This document shows, piece after piece, positions 50,946 to 60,909 of a stretch of DNA of 64,000 nucleotides. The number at the start of each line of letters is the position of its first letter. The stretch's first letter is position 1. The translations under genes were made by a program, and so were the position numbers. The stretch is from assembly GCA_019188255.1 (NCBI GenBank), contig JAETXT010000001.1, positions 5,766,001 to 5,830,000 of the forward strand. The letters are read 5' to 3'. Origin of the DNA: Verticillium longisporum (lineage: Eukaryota; Ascomycota; Sordariomycetes; Glomerellales; Plectosphaerellaceae). Under the pieces are notes generated by a model. The model was not told where the DNA came from and did no database searches. It saw nothing but the letters and a program-made list of their open reading frames with translations.

Positions 50946-51209
50946 TTAGTCAGCGGATATGCCCGGTAAGCGGGGTTTAGCCGACAGCCGATGTGCTCAG
51001 AGGTGAATCCAAGCACCCCACTTCGCCAAATGCCAAACCATTCGACCAGCTGTCCCCAAAATCCCCGCTTCTGCTCTTCAACCTCTCTCTACATTTGGCT
51101 GGACCCCTCATGTAGATCGCGGTTCCTACTAATTCATACTGCGTTCTAGGTTCTGTCGGGGCGCGATACCCCTGTGCCGTTTCTGCATACCTACAGTCTC
51201 CCCCAGTGC

Positions 51210-54200
51210 TCAGCTTTGTCTGGGTTGAGGCTCGATCCTGAATTGCCCAAGGATCTCGGTCTGTTCCATGAATCTGATGGCTTTTGCGGCTGCTCGGCGC
51301 TTGTTCAGCAAGGCCCGGAGGTCGTGTCGTCCTGGAATGGCTCCTAGTTCCTGGCGTCGTAGTTGTCGGAATCGGCGGCATCGCAGTAGGACGTGCGACA
51401 CCTTTTGTCGTCCTTCTCGGCAGGGGCAGTTGTCGTCCATGATATCCGGGACTCTTCGGTTGAAGAGGAACTTCTTAAGGCCAATCTTCTCGGTACGCAT
51501 CTGTATCAGGATGGCGCTCTGTCGTTTGATCAGCCCGTCGTGGAGCTGTAAGATCTTCTTGGTCGGCTTTGGTGTGTATCGGAAAGAGGTCCTGCCTCTC
51601 GTCTCCGATGTCATTTCATTTGCCATGCTCTGCTAGCTTCCTTGTGTGCCCATGTCTTGAGTGTCGATTGGAGGGAGTAGAGTTCCCCCGGTAGGTCTGC
51701 TGTCGGACCTGTCTGCCCGTTTTCTCGCCAGCCGGTGGCCTCCTTTGCTGCTATGTCTGCGTCTTCATTTCCCTGGATTCCTGTGTGTGCTGGTATCCAT
51801 CGGATTTCCGTCGGAAGGCCTTGACTGTTGAGCTCCTGTATCCTTTGAGCTATGTCCCCGAGCAAGTATGCTCCTGACTTGCCCTTTGGTTTGGCTGATG
51901 ATCTGATGGCTGCTTGGTTGTCGGTATAGATGAGCAGCTTGCTCCTGTTGTTGCCTTTTGTCTTGTCCGCCTGGGCTATCTGGAGTGCTAGTATGATGCC
52001 TTGGAGTTCCCCGGCGTAGACCGTCGATGTTGTGTCTGCTCCCATTTATGTGGTTCTGGTTTCGCTGGTCGTTGTGCACACTGCTGCTGCGCCGATACGG
52101 CCGTTGATTCCGCTTCCGTCTGTGTAAACATGGATCGCGCCTGTCTCACGTCGTTGCTGTCTCCGATGCTCATCTTGGGCTGTCTCCATATCATCTTCGA
52201 TGTACACCTGTGGTCCTTGCCACCATGGCGGGACGACGAAGGGTTGGATCTTTTCGTGCTGTCTGCTGTCCGGAGATGGTCTTTGCTGAAGTTCTTGTTT
52301 GATAGTTCCTCTAGGGCTTATCTTCTCCTTCCTTCTGTGCGGAGTTCTGGGCGGTTGCGGGCTGACCGTATCGCCCATTCTCGCAATTGAAAGTAGGTTG
52401 TGTTTGCGGATCTGCTGTTCCACCGGGAGGAGGTGCATTTCGATGTCTAGTGCTGGTAATGGCGTCGCCTTGAAGGCACCGCTCATTACTCTTGCAGCTC
52501 TGGCCTGTAGCCTCTCTAGTCGTTGCAGTGTTCGTTTGGTGTACCCTTTGCCTCCCCAGCTGGCGTTGGACCATGCTGAGCAGGCGTACATCATTTGCGG
52601 CACTGCCACACCCCCGTATATCGCTCTCATGTCCTTCGTTCCCATCCCCCACGCGGAGTTTCCCAGGCTACTGAGTGCTGTGATGGTGGCCGACACTTTA
52701 CGTTCCGTTGCGTCAATGTGTTGTTTCCATGTCAGGGTGGTGTCCATGGTGAGGCCGAGGTATTTGCACGTCGGTTCAGGCGCGATCCCACCCCAGCTGG
52801 TCTGCAGTGGTTTGTTCACATCGATTCTGGCTCTGGCTCTTGTAAAGTGGGTGAGCTGAAATTTCTCGGGTGCGAAGATGGAGGCGTGGGTCGAGGCCCA
52901 GTTCTCGGCTTTCTGAAGCGCCCGTTGGAGCTTTAGGCATGCTTCTTCTGTTGTGTCACCCCAGGAGAGTATGGCAATGTCGTCGATAAACCCCGTGGCT
53001 GCCGTATTCTCTAGCTGGTTGCATTTGTCGAGAAGATCTGCATTGTAAAAGAGGTATAGAATCGGCGACAGAGGCGAGCCCTGGGGTATGCCGGTGGTCA
53101 GCGTGTAGGTTTGTGACTTGAACCCGTCTTTGTGGGATTCTGTTTACCGTTGGCTGAGGAAGCTGGCTATCCATCTGACCGTTGCCTCGTCTATTTTCCT
53201 CTTCCTGAGGTTGTGTAGGAGTCGACTATGGGAGACGTTGTCGAAGGCTCCTGATACATCGAGGAGTAGGAGGCTAGCCACCTTCCCGTCTCCGGTGTTC
53301 CATGCCTCGTATACCTTGTCTATGATGAGGTGCAGGGCGTGTTCTGTTGATCTCTGCTTTCTCCCCCATATGCGTTTGCGGTAACAGTTGATGTGTCTCA
53401 GCCATATAGCTCAGCCTCTTCGCCAAGATGGCGTCCATGACTTTCCCGATGGTGTTCAGCAGAGCTGTGGGTCGATATGCTTTCGGTGTTGTGTAATTGG
53501 GTTTGCCGGGCTTTCGAAGTACCACCGTTGTGGACTCTCTGAAGTGCTGTGGGCAGTACCCGAGCCTCAAGTTCTGGTTGAAGATTCGGACCAGGCGGGG
53601 TGTTACCAGTGATTTCGCTATCTGCAGTGCTTTGTTGTTGATGCCGTCAGGCCCTGCTGCTTTGAACGGTGCTGCCTCTTGCATGGCATCGTCCACCTCT
53701 TGTTCTGCGATTGGTGGCATCGGAATTTGGTCATTGTATACTGCGTTCTCCATGTCCGCAAGGTTGGCTTCTGGGGGCGTCGGAAAGAACGTCTCTTTGA
53801 AGAGAGCCGCCTTCTCTTCTGGCGTGGTCGCCGTTTCGGTCGTGTGGGGTTTTGAATTTCTGGTGTGACGGTTGGGGTTTGGTTCTGTCTTGTTCGTGCC
53901 CATTTGGCGATTTTCCAGAGCGATGTTGGGGATTCTGCTGCTTGTTCCACTTTCTCGCGGTGCATTTTCCTGAGTGCTTTTTGAATGACTCGGCCCTTTT
54001 GGTTCCTTACTGCGCGATACTCTTGCCAACTTTCCTCTGTCTGTTGTCAACTGTATGCCCGTCTCAGTTGTTTCGTTTTCGCCAGGATCTTGTTGCATTC
54101 TTCGTTCTATCCTGCTCTTGATCTCGGTGAGTGGGGTTTAGTGGGCACTCCGTGGTCTGTGGCATTGGAGATGGCTTGAACTATTTCTTCGACGTATCTG

Positions 54201-54870
54201 TCGAGGCTCGTTTTCGTTCTGTGCCTTTTCAGCCCGGGGAGGGCGTGTCTGAGGGTCTCCTTGAATGTGATTTCGTCAATTGCCTTCCAATTTCGACTCT
54301 CTTGTGGTTGCAGCCTCATGACTGCTAGGTTAAGGGAAGTGACGATGGGGAGGTGATCTGAGTCGTGGTTGACATCATCTTCTACCTCGCATTTGATCAG
54401 CATACCGGTGACTGCCATGGTGGTGAGGCAGAGGTCAATGGTTGTGCGGTCTATTGTCCTCGAGCACGGCTCTCAGTCGGCGCAGGACTCTTAATCTGGT
54501 CGCATCCTGTTGAGTCGGATGGTAAATGTTGTGTATGGCGAGGTGCATTTCCGGGCAGTCGCCAATGACTAGGATGATGCTACAGAGATCTTTGCCGTCT
54601 TGACGAAAAGACCACTTTGAATGGTCGAGCCTCTTATTGACGAAAAAGCATACTCGCGGGGTCTCCACCCTCGCTAGCGGGATAGCAGAGGTGGAACTGG
54701 TCCTTTGCTGGATGGTGTGTCGTGTCGCTGAATGGGTTCTTCCACGGTTCCTGGATGGCGAGGATGTCGTAGTTGTCGATCCTGGGGTCGCGGAGGAGCG
54801 TAGCCATCACCGTGTCTTTCGATTTTCTGACATTGTACTGTAGTATTGTGAGCGTATTTTGTGTGATCAT
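51210..54870 (-). pseudogene. LINE-2 ORF2: EEP endonuclease, reverse transcriptase, RNase H; several frame changes
   Basis: Domains in order. The endonuclease starts MITQNTLTILQYNVRKSKDT, with LAIQEPWKNP and the end motif HDSDHLPIVTSLN. RT: AAGPDGINNKALQIAKSLVT, VLRKPGKPNYTTPKAYRPTA, GIPQGSPLSPILYLFYNADL, TGFIDDIAILSWGD. RNase H: IHVYTDGSGI, AGELQGIILAL, LIYTDNQAAI and PAHTGIQGNEDADIAAK, so the D-E-D-D set is present. The C-terminal finger is CPCREGRQKVSHVLLRC. Frames shift near 54680, 54430, 54100, 53370, 53145 and 52045, mostly by one base, while every catalytic motif is kept. Confidence 0.85.
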
Positions 54871-56537
54871 TCGTTGTCGTCGACGATCTCCATTCTGTTG
54901 CTGTCGTGTGTCGGCTGACTGTTGCCGTCAATAGCTTCGAGAGCCCGCCGGGGTCGTACTATGATGCGCTTTGGCCTCGTATCGTCGCAGGCGACTCTGA
55001 TCGTGTCTTCGGCGTTCTCGTCGTTTCTTGAATTGCTTGCTGGGTTCGCTCTCTTTTGTACCTTCTTGACAGGCGACCTGCTGCGGTTCGACCGTGCTCC
55101 TTGGGGTTGGCCTGATTCCAGGGCTGGTCGTCCGATCCCTGTCGCCGTTCTAGGTTGACTTTCGGTTGCCGTGGTTGGTGTGATCGAGATGTTCTCCGGG
55201 TGGTACTTTGGTCGTGACTTGTAGGCTTCCCTGATTTTGGCCATTTCTCGCGTCCTGGTAGGGCATCGGCCGTGCCAGGCTTCGTGGCTGCCGTCGCATA
55301 CGGCGCACTCCCGGGCCGTGGCCGCGTCGTTCTTGGAGGGACACTCTCGGGTTGCATGCTCTTGCGCGCAGTAGCCGCATGCTACGGGTGCTTTGCACTG
55401 GGTTCCTATGTGGCTATATTTATGGCATCTGAAGCATTGCCTCAAGCGGCACTGTCGGTCATATCGTTCGCATTGGAAGACCTCACCTTGCCAGATGAGG
55501 CCTTCGTCAATGATCTTGTTGGCGTCCTCCGCCTTGGAGAATTCCACGACAATGGTGGACACAGACTTCGTGTGAGCAGATCGGGTCAGCCAAGTAATGT
55601 GTCTGATCTCCGCGGTAGGGATGAACGGTCTGTTGTCCTGTAGTAGTTCGTCGTGCAGTTGTGCGAAGTTGTCCATGTCCATGGAGCTAGTCCGTATTCC
55701 GTGTGCTAGTACACCGTACGTGGGGATCCGTACCGTGGCGCCGTTGCCGATGCGATGCTCCCAGTCCCCAGCGAATTGGCGGAGTGCTTCCATGTCTGCT
55801 GTCGTGGCTGTTTTGATGCTCAAGTCACCGCTCTTGAGCTGGTTGGCCGATGCTGCCTTCAGTTTGTCAATATTCCCGGTGTTGCTCTGTTCAATGGCGC
55901 GGTCTACGTGGGCTTTGAGGCTGCGGGGGCCCATGGCTCTAAGGTTGGTGATGGTGATGGGGTCTCTGATGTTTACAATGATCTCACGTAGGGTCTGCAC
56001 GTGCGACGATCTGTGGTTCTGTGGGTTATGCATGCTTGCTGCTAGTCCTCCCCTGGCGGCTACGCTGGCATATGTATGCGCGATGTTGCCTGGATTCATC
56101 GGCCCAAGTGTCTTCGCGTCCCTGACTATCTTGAGAGTCATCTTGTTCGTCTCTAGTGCCTCTTTGGCGGCAGCGTTGGCGGCCCTCGCGGCTACAGTGT
56201 TCTCCTTGATGTCGGTGGCGTTCTGTTGTATGGACTTGTTCGCATTGTTCAGTTCTTCTCGAAGGCTGTTCGTGGCTTGGATAGCATTCTCGCTGGCGGT
56301 TTTGGTTTCGGTGTGCAGGTTTGTGATCGCATCGCGGATGTTCTCAAGGTCGGGGATGTTCTGTAATTTAGCAACGAGCGTAAGAGCCCCGATGAACGCG
56401 GCTCTGACTCTTGAGGTTCCATAGGTTGTCCGTTTGCGCTTGCGTTGTTGATAGACTTCAGTGCTGCCTGTAGGTATCTGCTCAATTTCGCGGCGTGCTC
56501 TCGGAAGGGAGTTGGCCAGGGGTGTTCCTCGGGCCAT
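54867..56537 (-). CDS. LINE-2 ORF1, gag-like RNA-binding protein, 556 aa, intact
   Basis: Nucleic-acid chaperone of the retrotransposition particle. The N-terminal half is helical (AITNLHTETKTASENAIQAT; NNANKSIQQNATDIKENTVA). The middle has KLKAASANQLKSGDLSIKTA and a compact domain around residues 230-360. Then come three Cys/His knuckles: CFRCHKYSHIGTQC, CGYCAQEHATREC and CAVCDGSHEAWHGRC. The tail is basic with SRSPVKKVQKR. The open frame is unbroken. Its TGA overlaps the ORF2 ATG as ATGA. Confidence 0.85.
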   Translation of the reverse strand: MARGTPLANSLPRARREIEQIPTGSTEVYQQRKRKRTTYGTSRVRAAFIGALTLVAKLQNIPDLENIRDAITNLHTETKTASENAIQATNSLREELNNANKSIQQNATDIKENTVAARAANAAAKEALETNKMTLKIVRDAKTLGPMNPGNIAHTYASVAARGGLAASMHNPQNHRSSHVQTLREIIVNIRDPITITNLRAMGPRSLKAHVDRAIEQSNTGNIDKLKAASANQLKSGDLSIKTATTADMEALRQFAGDWEHRIGNGATVRIPTYGVLAHGIRTSSMDMDNFAQLHDELLQDNRPFIPTAEIRHITWLTRSAHTKSVSTIVVEFSKAEDANKIIDEGLIWQGEVFQCERYDRQCRLRQCFRCHKYSHIGTQCKAPVACGYCAQEHATRECPSKNDAATARECAVCDGSHEAWHGRCPTRTREMAKIREAYKSRPKYHPENISITPTTATESQPRTATGIGRPALESGQPQGARSNRSRSPVKKVQKRANPASNSRNDENAEDTIRVACDDTRPKRIIVRPRRALEAIDGNSQPTHDSNRMEIVDDNE

Positions 56538-56754
56538 GGGGTCGCCATGGTGCCGGCGTCGCTATGGGCTTCACGACGGGCAGCAGGCTATCCAATTGAC
56601 CTTCAGATCGTGTTCTGGAGCTTTTGGTAGCTTCGGATTTCAAGAATTTCGTTCTCGCTGGTGTTGATGTTCATGTGGCACGAGCAAGCGGAGTAGGTGG
56701 GTTGAGGCGACGGAACGATCAAATCACGTGAATCTGGGTACGGCATCCCAAGAA

Positions 56755-59700
56755 GGCAATTGATAGGGGGCATGACGAATTGATACGCGGGCATGACCCT
56801 TAGGGGGCATGACTTTTTATAACACTTGATTGGGCCAAATTTTCCAGGTCCATAAATACTTCTAAGCAAAGGCGGTGAAGCCAGCTCTCTTAACAGCCTA
56901 GATTTCGTGAGCGCAAACGCAGCCGGCCAACACTAACCCTTTATACCAGGCGTCAAAAAGAAGTATTGCATTCGGTACAGGGTATTCAAGGGCTTCTTCA
57001 TTAACAAAAGCTATCTGCGTCTCCCCTTACGACTATGGAAGGAAGAATCTCCTCTTCGCCATCAGCCAGCTCCCATTGACTCCGCCGTCTCCGAATGCTG
57101 GGCTGCGTCCTACGCCCACTGGCCCGAACTCCTGTGGTTCTTCCCACCCCTAGCTGGGTCGACTGGCTGCGTAACTGGCGCTGGTTCGAGACATCGGCTT
57201 GGCCACTGGCCTCTCGGCTCGCCCCAAGTTCCATTCTGGCCCGAGTCGACCCGTTCAAACTGCCCGGTGGACGACCTCGCCAACGGCACGGGGGCCCTGG
57301 CCGACCGGTTGACCAATCGGCTGACTACCAGTCTCGATGGCTAGCCTTGATGGAATGGCCTGCCTGGCGTTCTTAGGTCTGCCACGGAGAGCAGTGGCGA
57401 TCTTATGGTCGAGGATTCGTGGATATGGACCTCGAGAAGATGCTTCTCGTAGGCGCCACCGAGGATGGACGTCCCATTTGGTGAAAGGCGTACCACTGTT
57501 CAGCTTTGAGTAGATCCTGTGGCGGCAGGGAATTCCAAGCTCGATCGACAACGAGCAGTCCCCACTGCAGTCCCCGAGGGATTCAGGGAACGGATTCTTC
57601 CCCGTCGGCATTGCTTTCCTTGCTAGCCGGTATTGTTTGTTAATCAATCCAAGGCCCTTCGAAGAGAGCGCTGTCCGGAGTTCGCCGAGATACTCCGAGC
57701 TGGGCCCAATGTACTCTCGCGCGGTGAGTACCTCGTCCGCTGCGCAAGCGTCGTTGAAATCTCGCTCCTGGTCCCCCATCATGTCCTGCATAGCCTCCAT
57801 GAGCCGATAGAGGTGGCTCATATCATTCAGGAGATAGCTCTTGATGTTTTTGTTGCTTGCTTCTGTACCAGAGGTGACGCAGACGCCGAAGTTACGATAC
57901 TTGCGAATGAAGCAGCGCGCCCACTGCGCCCTTACAGGCATATAAGTTCCATGGAGATACCGCAGGATAACTCGCTGGTCATCAAACTCATTGCAGAGGT
58001 TTCTCCACGCCTTCTCATGAGCCTCCTCAGTCTCCGCAAACATGACGAGCTTCCACATCATGAGGACCCCTCGATAGCTATGAGGGATGACCGCCGCCGT
58101 CGGGGCGTGGACCAACTGTCGGTCTTGGGGGCTTAGCTCAGCCTGTGCCTGTGGAGCAGAATCTTCTCCGCCGCTGCTGTCGGAACTGCTGCTGTGGCCC
58201 TTGGCCCACTTCTGCTTGGACTTGAGCAAGACGTTAGAATTGATGTGGTGGATGCACAGCAGCTGCTGTGCATCAGGGAACTGATCATTCAGGGCTGCCT
58301 TCATCTGATCGTCAAGGCGGTAATAATAACGTCCGGTTTGCGAATAGAGTGCTGCTCTGAGAGCTGTCGAATACTCTCGGAGAGGAACTGAAACCCCTCC
58401 CGTCTCTCGTTGTCAATCAGACCGAAAGCCGCATTGAAGACGGAGCCAAGGCATGTCTGCCCCGTCGCTTGGAATAAGGGAAGCTTGAAGCGGTTGGTGT
58501 TGTATGTGTTGTCAAAGCTGATCACCTCGGGGAACCGCTTCCACATCTGGAGGCAGTACGGAAATGTCCAGACAAGGCCAACGAGACGGGCTGCTCATCG
58601 TCCGCCCACTTCACGAGATAGGGAATTCCCATCTCGTCAAACAGCTTAATTAACGCGGCGGTTGGAGCATAGTCATTTAGCTTGTCTCGGTTGATGAGAG
58701 CTCGGGCGTTGTAGATGTCCCTCTGTGTCAAGATTGACTCGGGATGTTGGTCTTGGACCACAGCCCGTACGTCACGGGCTCGGATACCGACCCGACGGCT
58801 CGTCGACTTGATGGTAGCCCTGATGGGTGTAGTGAGTCGTCTGTGGGAAGGGTGCGCAGAGGGCCTAATACTACGTCCATGATTGTGTTGACAGTGTTCC
58901 AGGTTTGGGTGTTGTCTTAGGAGCCACTTGCCCTCTTCTAGAGCTTCAGCAATGACCATCCACTTGCATCCACACTTTCGGGACTTGCGTAGCCGAAGCC
59001 CTGTACCTCTACTCGGCCATGGTTCTCCGTATCGGTCACATTGGAAAGAGTACCTAATCCTCCGACCATTGTAGGAATAGGCATGTCGTCGGACGATGCC
59101 AAAGCCATTTTCTTTCGCAAAGGTGTTTACCACGTCGAACAAAGCTTCGGCTGTCGGCTTTGGGTCGCCTGAGATCGGCGGGGTCGGGATCGGGTCTGGG
59201 TCGGGTGACGAAGACATACGAGGAGATGATCGCATCTCTTGAGGGGATGGAGCTTGGGCGGACAGCTCTCGGGGCGGTGAGTAGGGAGGAGGCGATTCCA
59301 ACGCATCTGAGCTGAGTGGTGAGTAGCCCCATCTCTCACGCCATTGACGTACTCGTTCGTATGACCGAGCGAGCTCGAGCGTAAGCCTCCGCTCCGTCCC
59401 AATCACTTCTCGTACTAGCTTCAGTGCAGACTGAAACTCGGCCCGTGTGGGTGACGATTGCTGCTGTTGTGCTGATTGAAGTGGCGAGGAAGACGGCGGG
59501 TCGGTTTCTGGTCCTGGGATAGGGATCCTCACTCGTAAGGACGGCTTTCCTGCGGACGGGAAATCGTTTGAGAGGAGCACCTCGCGATCGAAACGGAGCT
59601 CCCATGGCGGCTCGTGAAGGCCACGCGATCCGTGCGGCCATGGAGCTGTCGTAAATGTTTCTGGGTAAGATGGAAAGAAATTTCCGAGCGCATCTTCGTC

Positions 59701-60129
59701 GTCGATTCCGTAGTATTGGCCGATATTCGTTGCTATGCTGCTCGCCGAGGGTGGCCGAGTCACAAGTAACGGCGGGTTGAACTTGCCCTGTCGGCTCTGC
59801 CGCTGTCGTTTTCGAGGCCGTATATGATTGTGGGGACTAGAACTACGGGTTCGGCGTCTTGAGTTGGAAGGAGACTCGGATTGGAACATGATGAAGTTCC
59901 CAATTATCGAAGCTTGACCATGGTGGATTTGCTTGCTGTTGGTGGGCTTGATCACGTCGCGTCGCGTCAGCTCCGAGATTAAGGGAGATGATAGCCTTGA
60001 AGTACTTAAGGCTACGGCAGAATTCTGCCAACACTAACAAAAAAGAATTAACGAATCAGAGGCCCAAAAATCATGCCCCAACAAGGGTCATGCCCGCGTA
60101 TCAATTTGCCATGCCCCCTATCAATTGCC
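56755..60129 (-). mobile_element. Full-length FAR1-type MULE DNA transposon, 3375 bp
   Basis: The left terminus is GGCAATTGATAGGGGGCATG and the right terminus inverted starts with the same 20 bases. Similarity continues inward for about 75 bases (including GATACGCGGGCATGACCCTT). One large gene lies on the minus strand. Flanks do not show a convincing 8-11-bp target duplication. Confidence 0.85.
57001..59889 (-). pseudogene. FAR1/MULE transposase, all domains present, three frame changes
   Basis: From MFQSESPSNSRRRT: a Ser/Pro-rich N-terminus, then a FAR1-type DNA-binding region (FAKENGFGIVRRHAYSYNGR; CDRYGEPWPS; RKCGCKWMV; NLEHCQHNHG). The MULE catalytic domain has VISFDNTYNTNRFKLPLFQA, PDVIIT followed by DDQMKAALNDQFPDAQQLLC with the IHHI motif, and GTEASNKNIKSYL. 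A SWIM-type zinc site is CSLSIELGIPCRHRI, and the tail is RRTQPSIRRRRSQWELADGE. Frames shift near 58600 (C-run), 58310 and 57260. A diverged N-terminal relic is at 3049-3325. Confidence 0.85.
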
Positions 60130-60909
60130 ATAAATGTATGCTTCGTGGGGCAAAGTCGAAAGCAGGCCACGGCCACATGAGAAGGCAGGGAGTGAGAGGA
60201 GAGGGCAAAGGGAAAGGGGCGGGAGGAAAACGGAGGAGAAACCGGTATATGGTGGAGAGAGGAGGGGAAAATGAGGGGAACAAGGAGGACAAGACGGGTG
60301 GGTGAGAAGCACAGAGTGTGCGGAAGTCGAACACGGACGGGCCTGTCAAAAAGGAAGCAAAGTTGAGCGAGAGTTTGGTGGGATCGGAGAGAAGCTTGCG
60401 TAGTGCAGGATGAGGCGCACGGCAGCTGTTCATTCGCTTCTCCACGACCGGCCTTCAAGGTCATTGTGATACATCTACAGGGCTGGTGCCACAGATACAT
60501 CGTACTCGCTAGGCCAATCCAAGAAGTCTAGTACCAATCTCTCGCCGTGGGTTTGTGTGAATCGAGTTGCGAACACTAACAGGTTTTAAAGGATGCGAAT
60601 TGCAAGCCAAACACTCTGCATCCAACAGGAATCCAACATGGCGCCATCATCAACACCGTCTAGCTGCTGCTCCCAGTATGCCCAAAGATCTATCAACCTC
60701 CAACACCGCCAGTCCCCGCAAGCACCACACCCATAAACACAACAAAACATCTCGCAGAGGACACTCCTTTAACTCGAAGATAAAATAAAGCATTCTTGAA
60801 ATATGCAGGGTACTTGCTATTCATACGTTTAAAACAGTGCATCCGCAAATCCTCTTCCTCAGTGTTTCGCCGGCACACCCGAGCCACTGACCTCAGACCT
60901 AGACTCCCT
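60130..60909. other. Non-coding; strongly purine-rich tract at 60177-60305
   Basis: About 130 bases are almost all A/G on the plus strand (GGGAGTGAGAGGAGAGGGC-like). No frame with motifs. 60560-60790 is probably the 3' flank of the Zn2Cys6 gene. Confidence 0.45.

Larger units (their letters stand above)
50946..56640 (-). mobile_element. Near full-length LINE (LINE-2), Tad/I-like with RNase H
   Basis: About 5.7 kb on the minus strand holding ORF1, then ORF2 with endonuclease, reverse transcriptase, RNase H and a C-terminal zinc-finger region. Terminal limits are estimated; no target duplication was found. It is a different family from LINE-3 (unrelated ORF1) and from LINE-A. Confidence 0.85.

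Noticed and set aside
55597..56424. 275-codon plus-strand open frame inside LINE-2
   Set aside because: It is antisense to the intact ORF1 of LINE-2, whose zinc knuckles and codon pattern are clearly coding; the plus frame is compositionally odd and has no motif.
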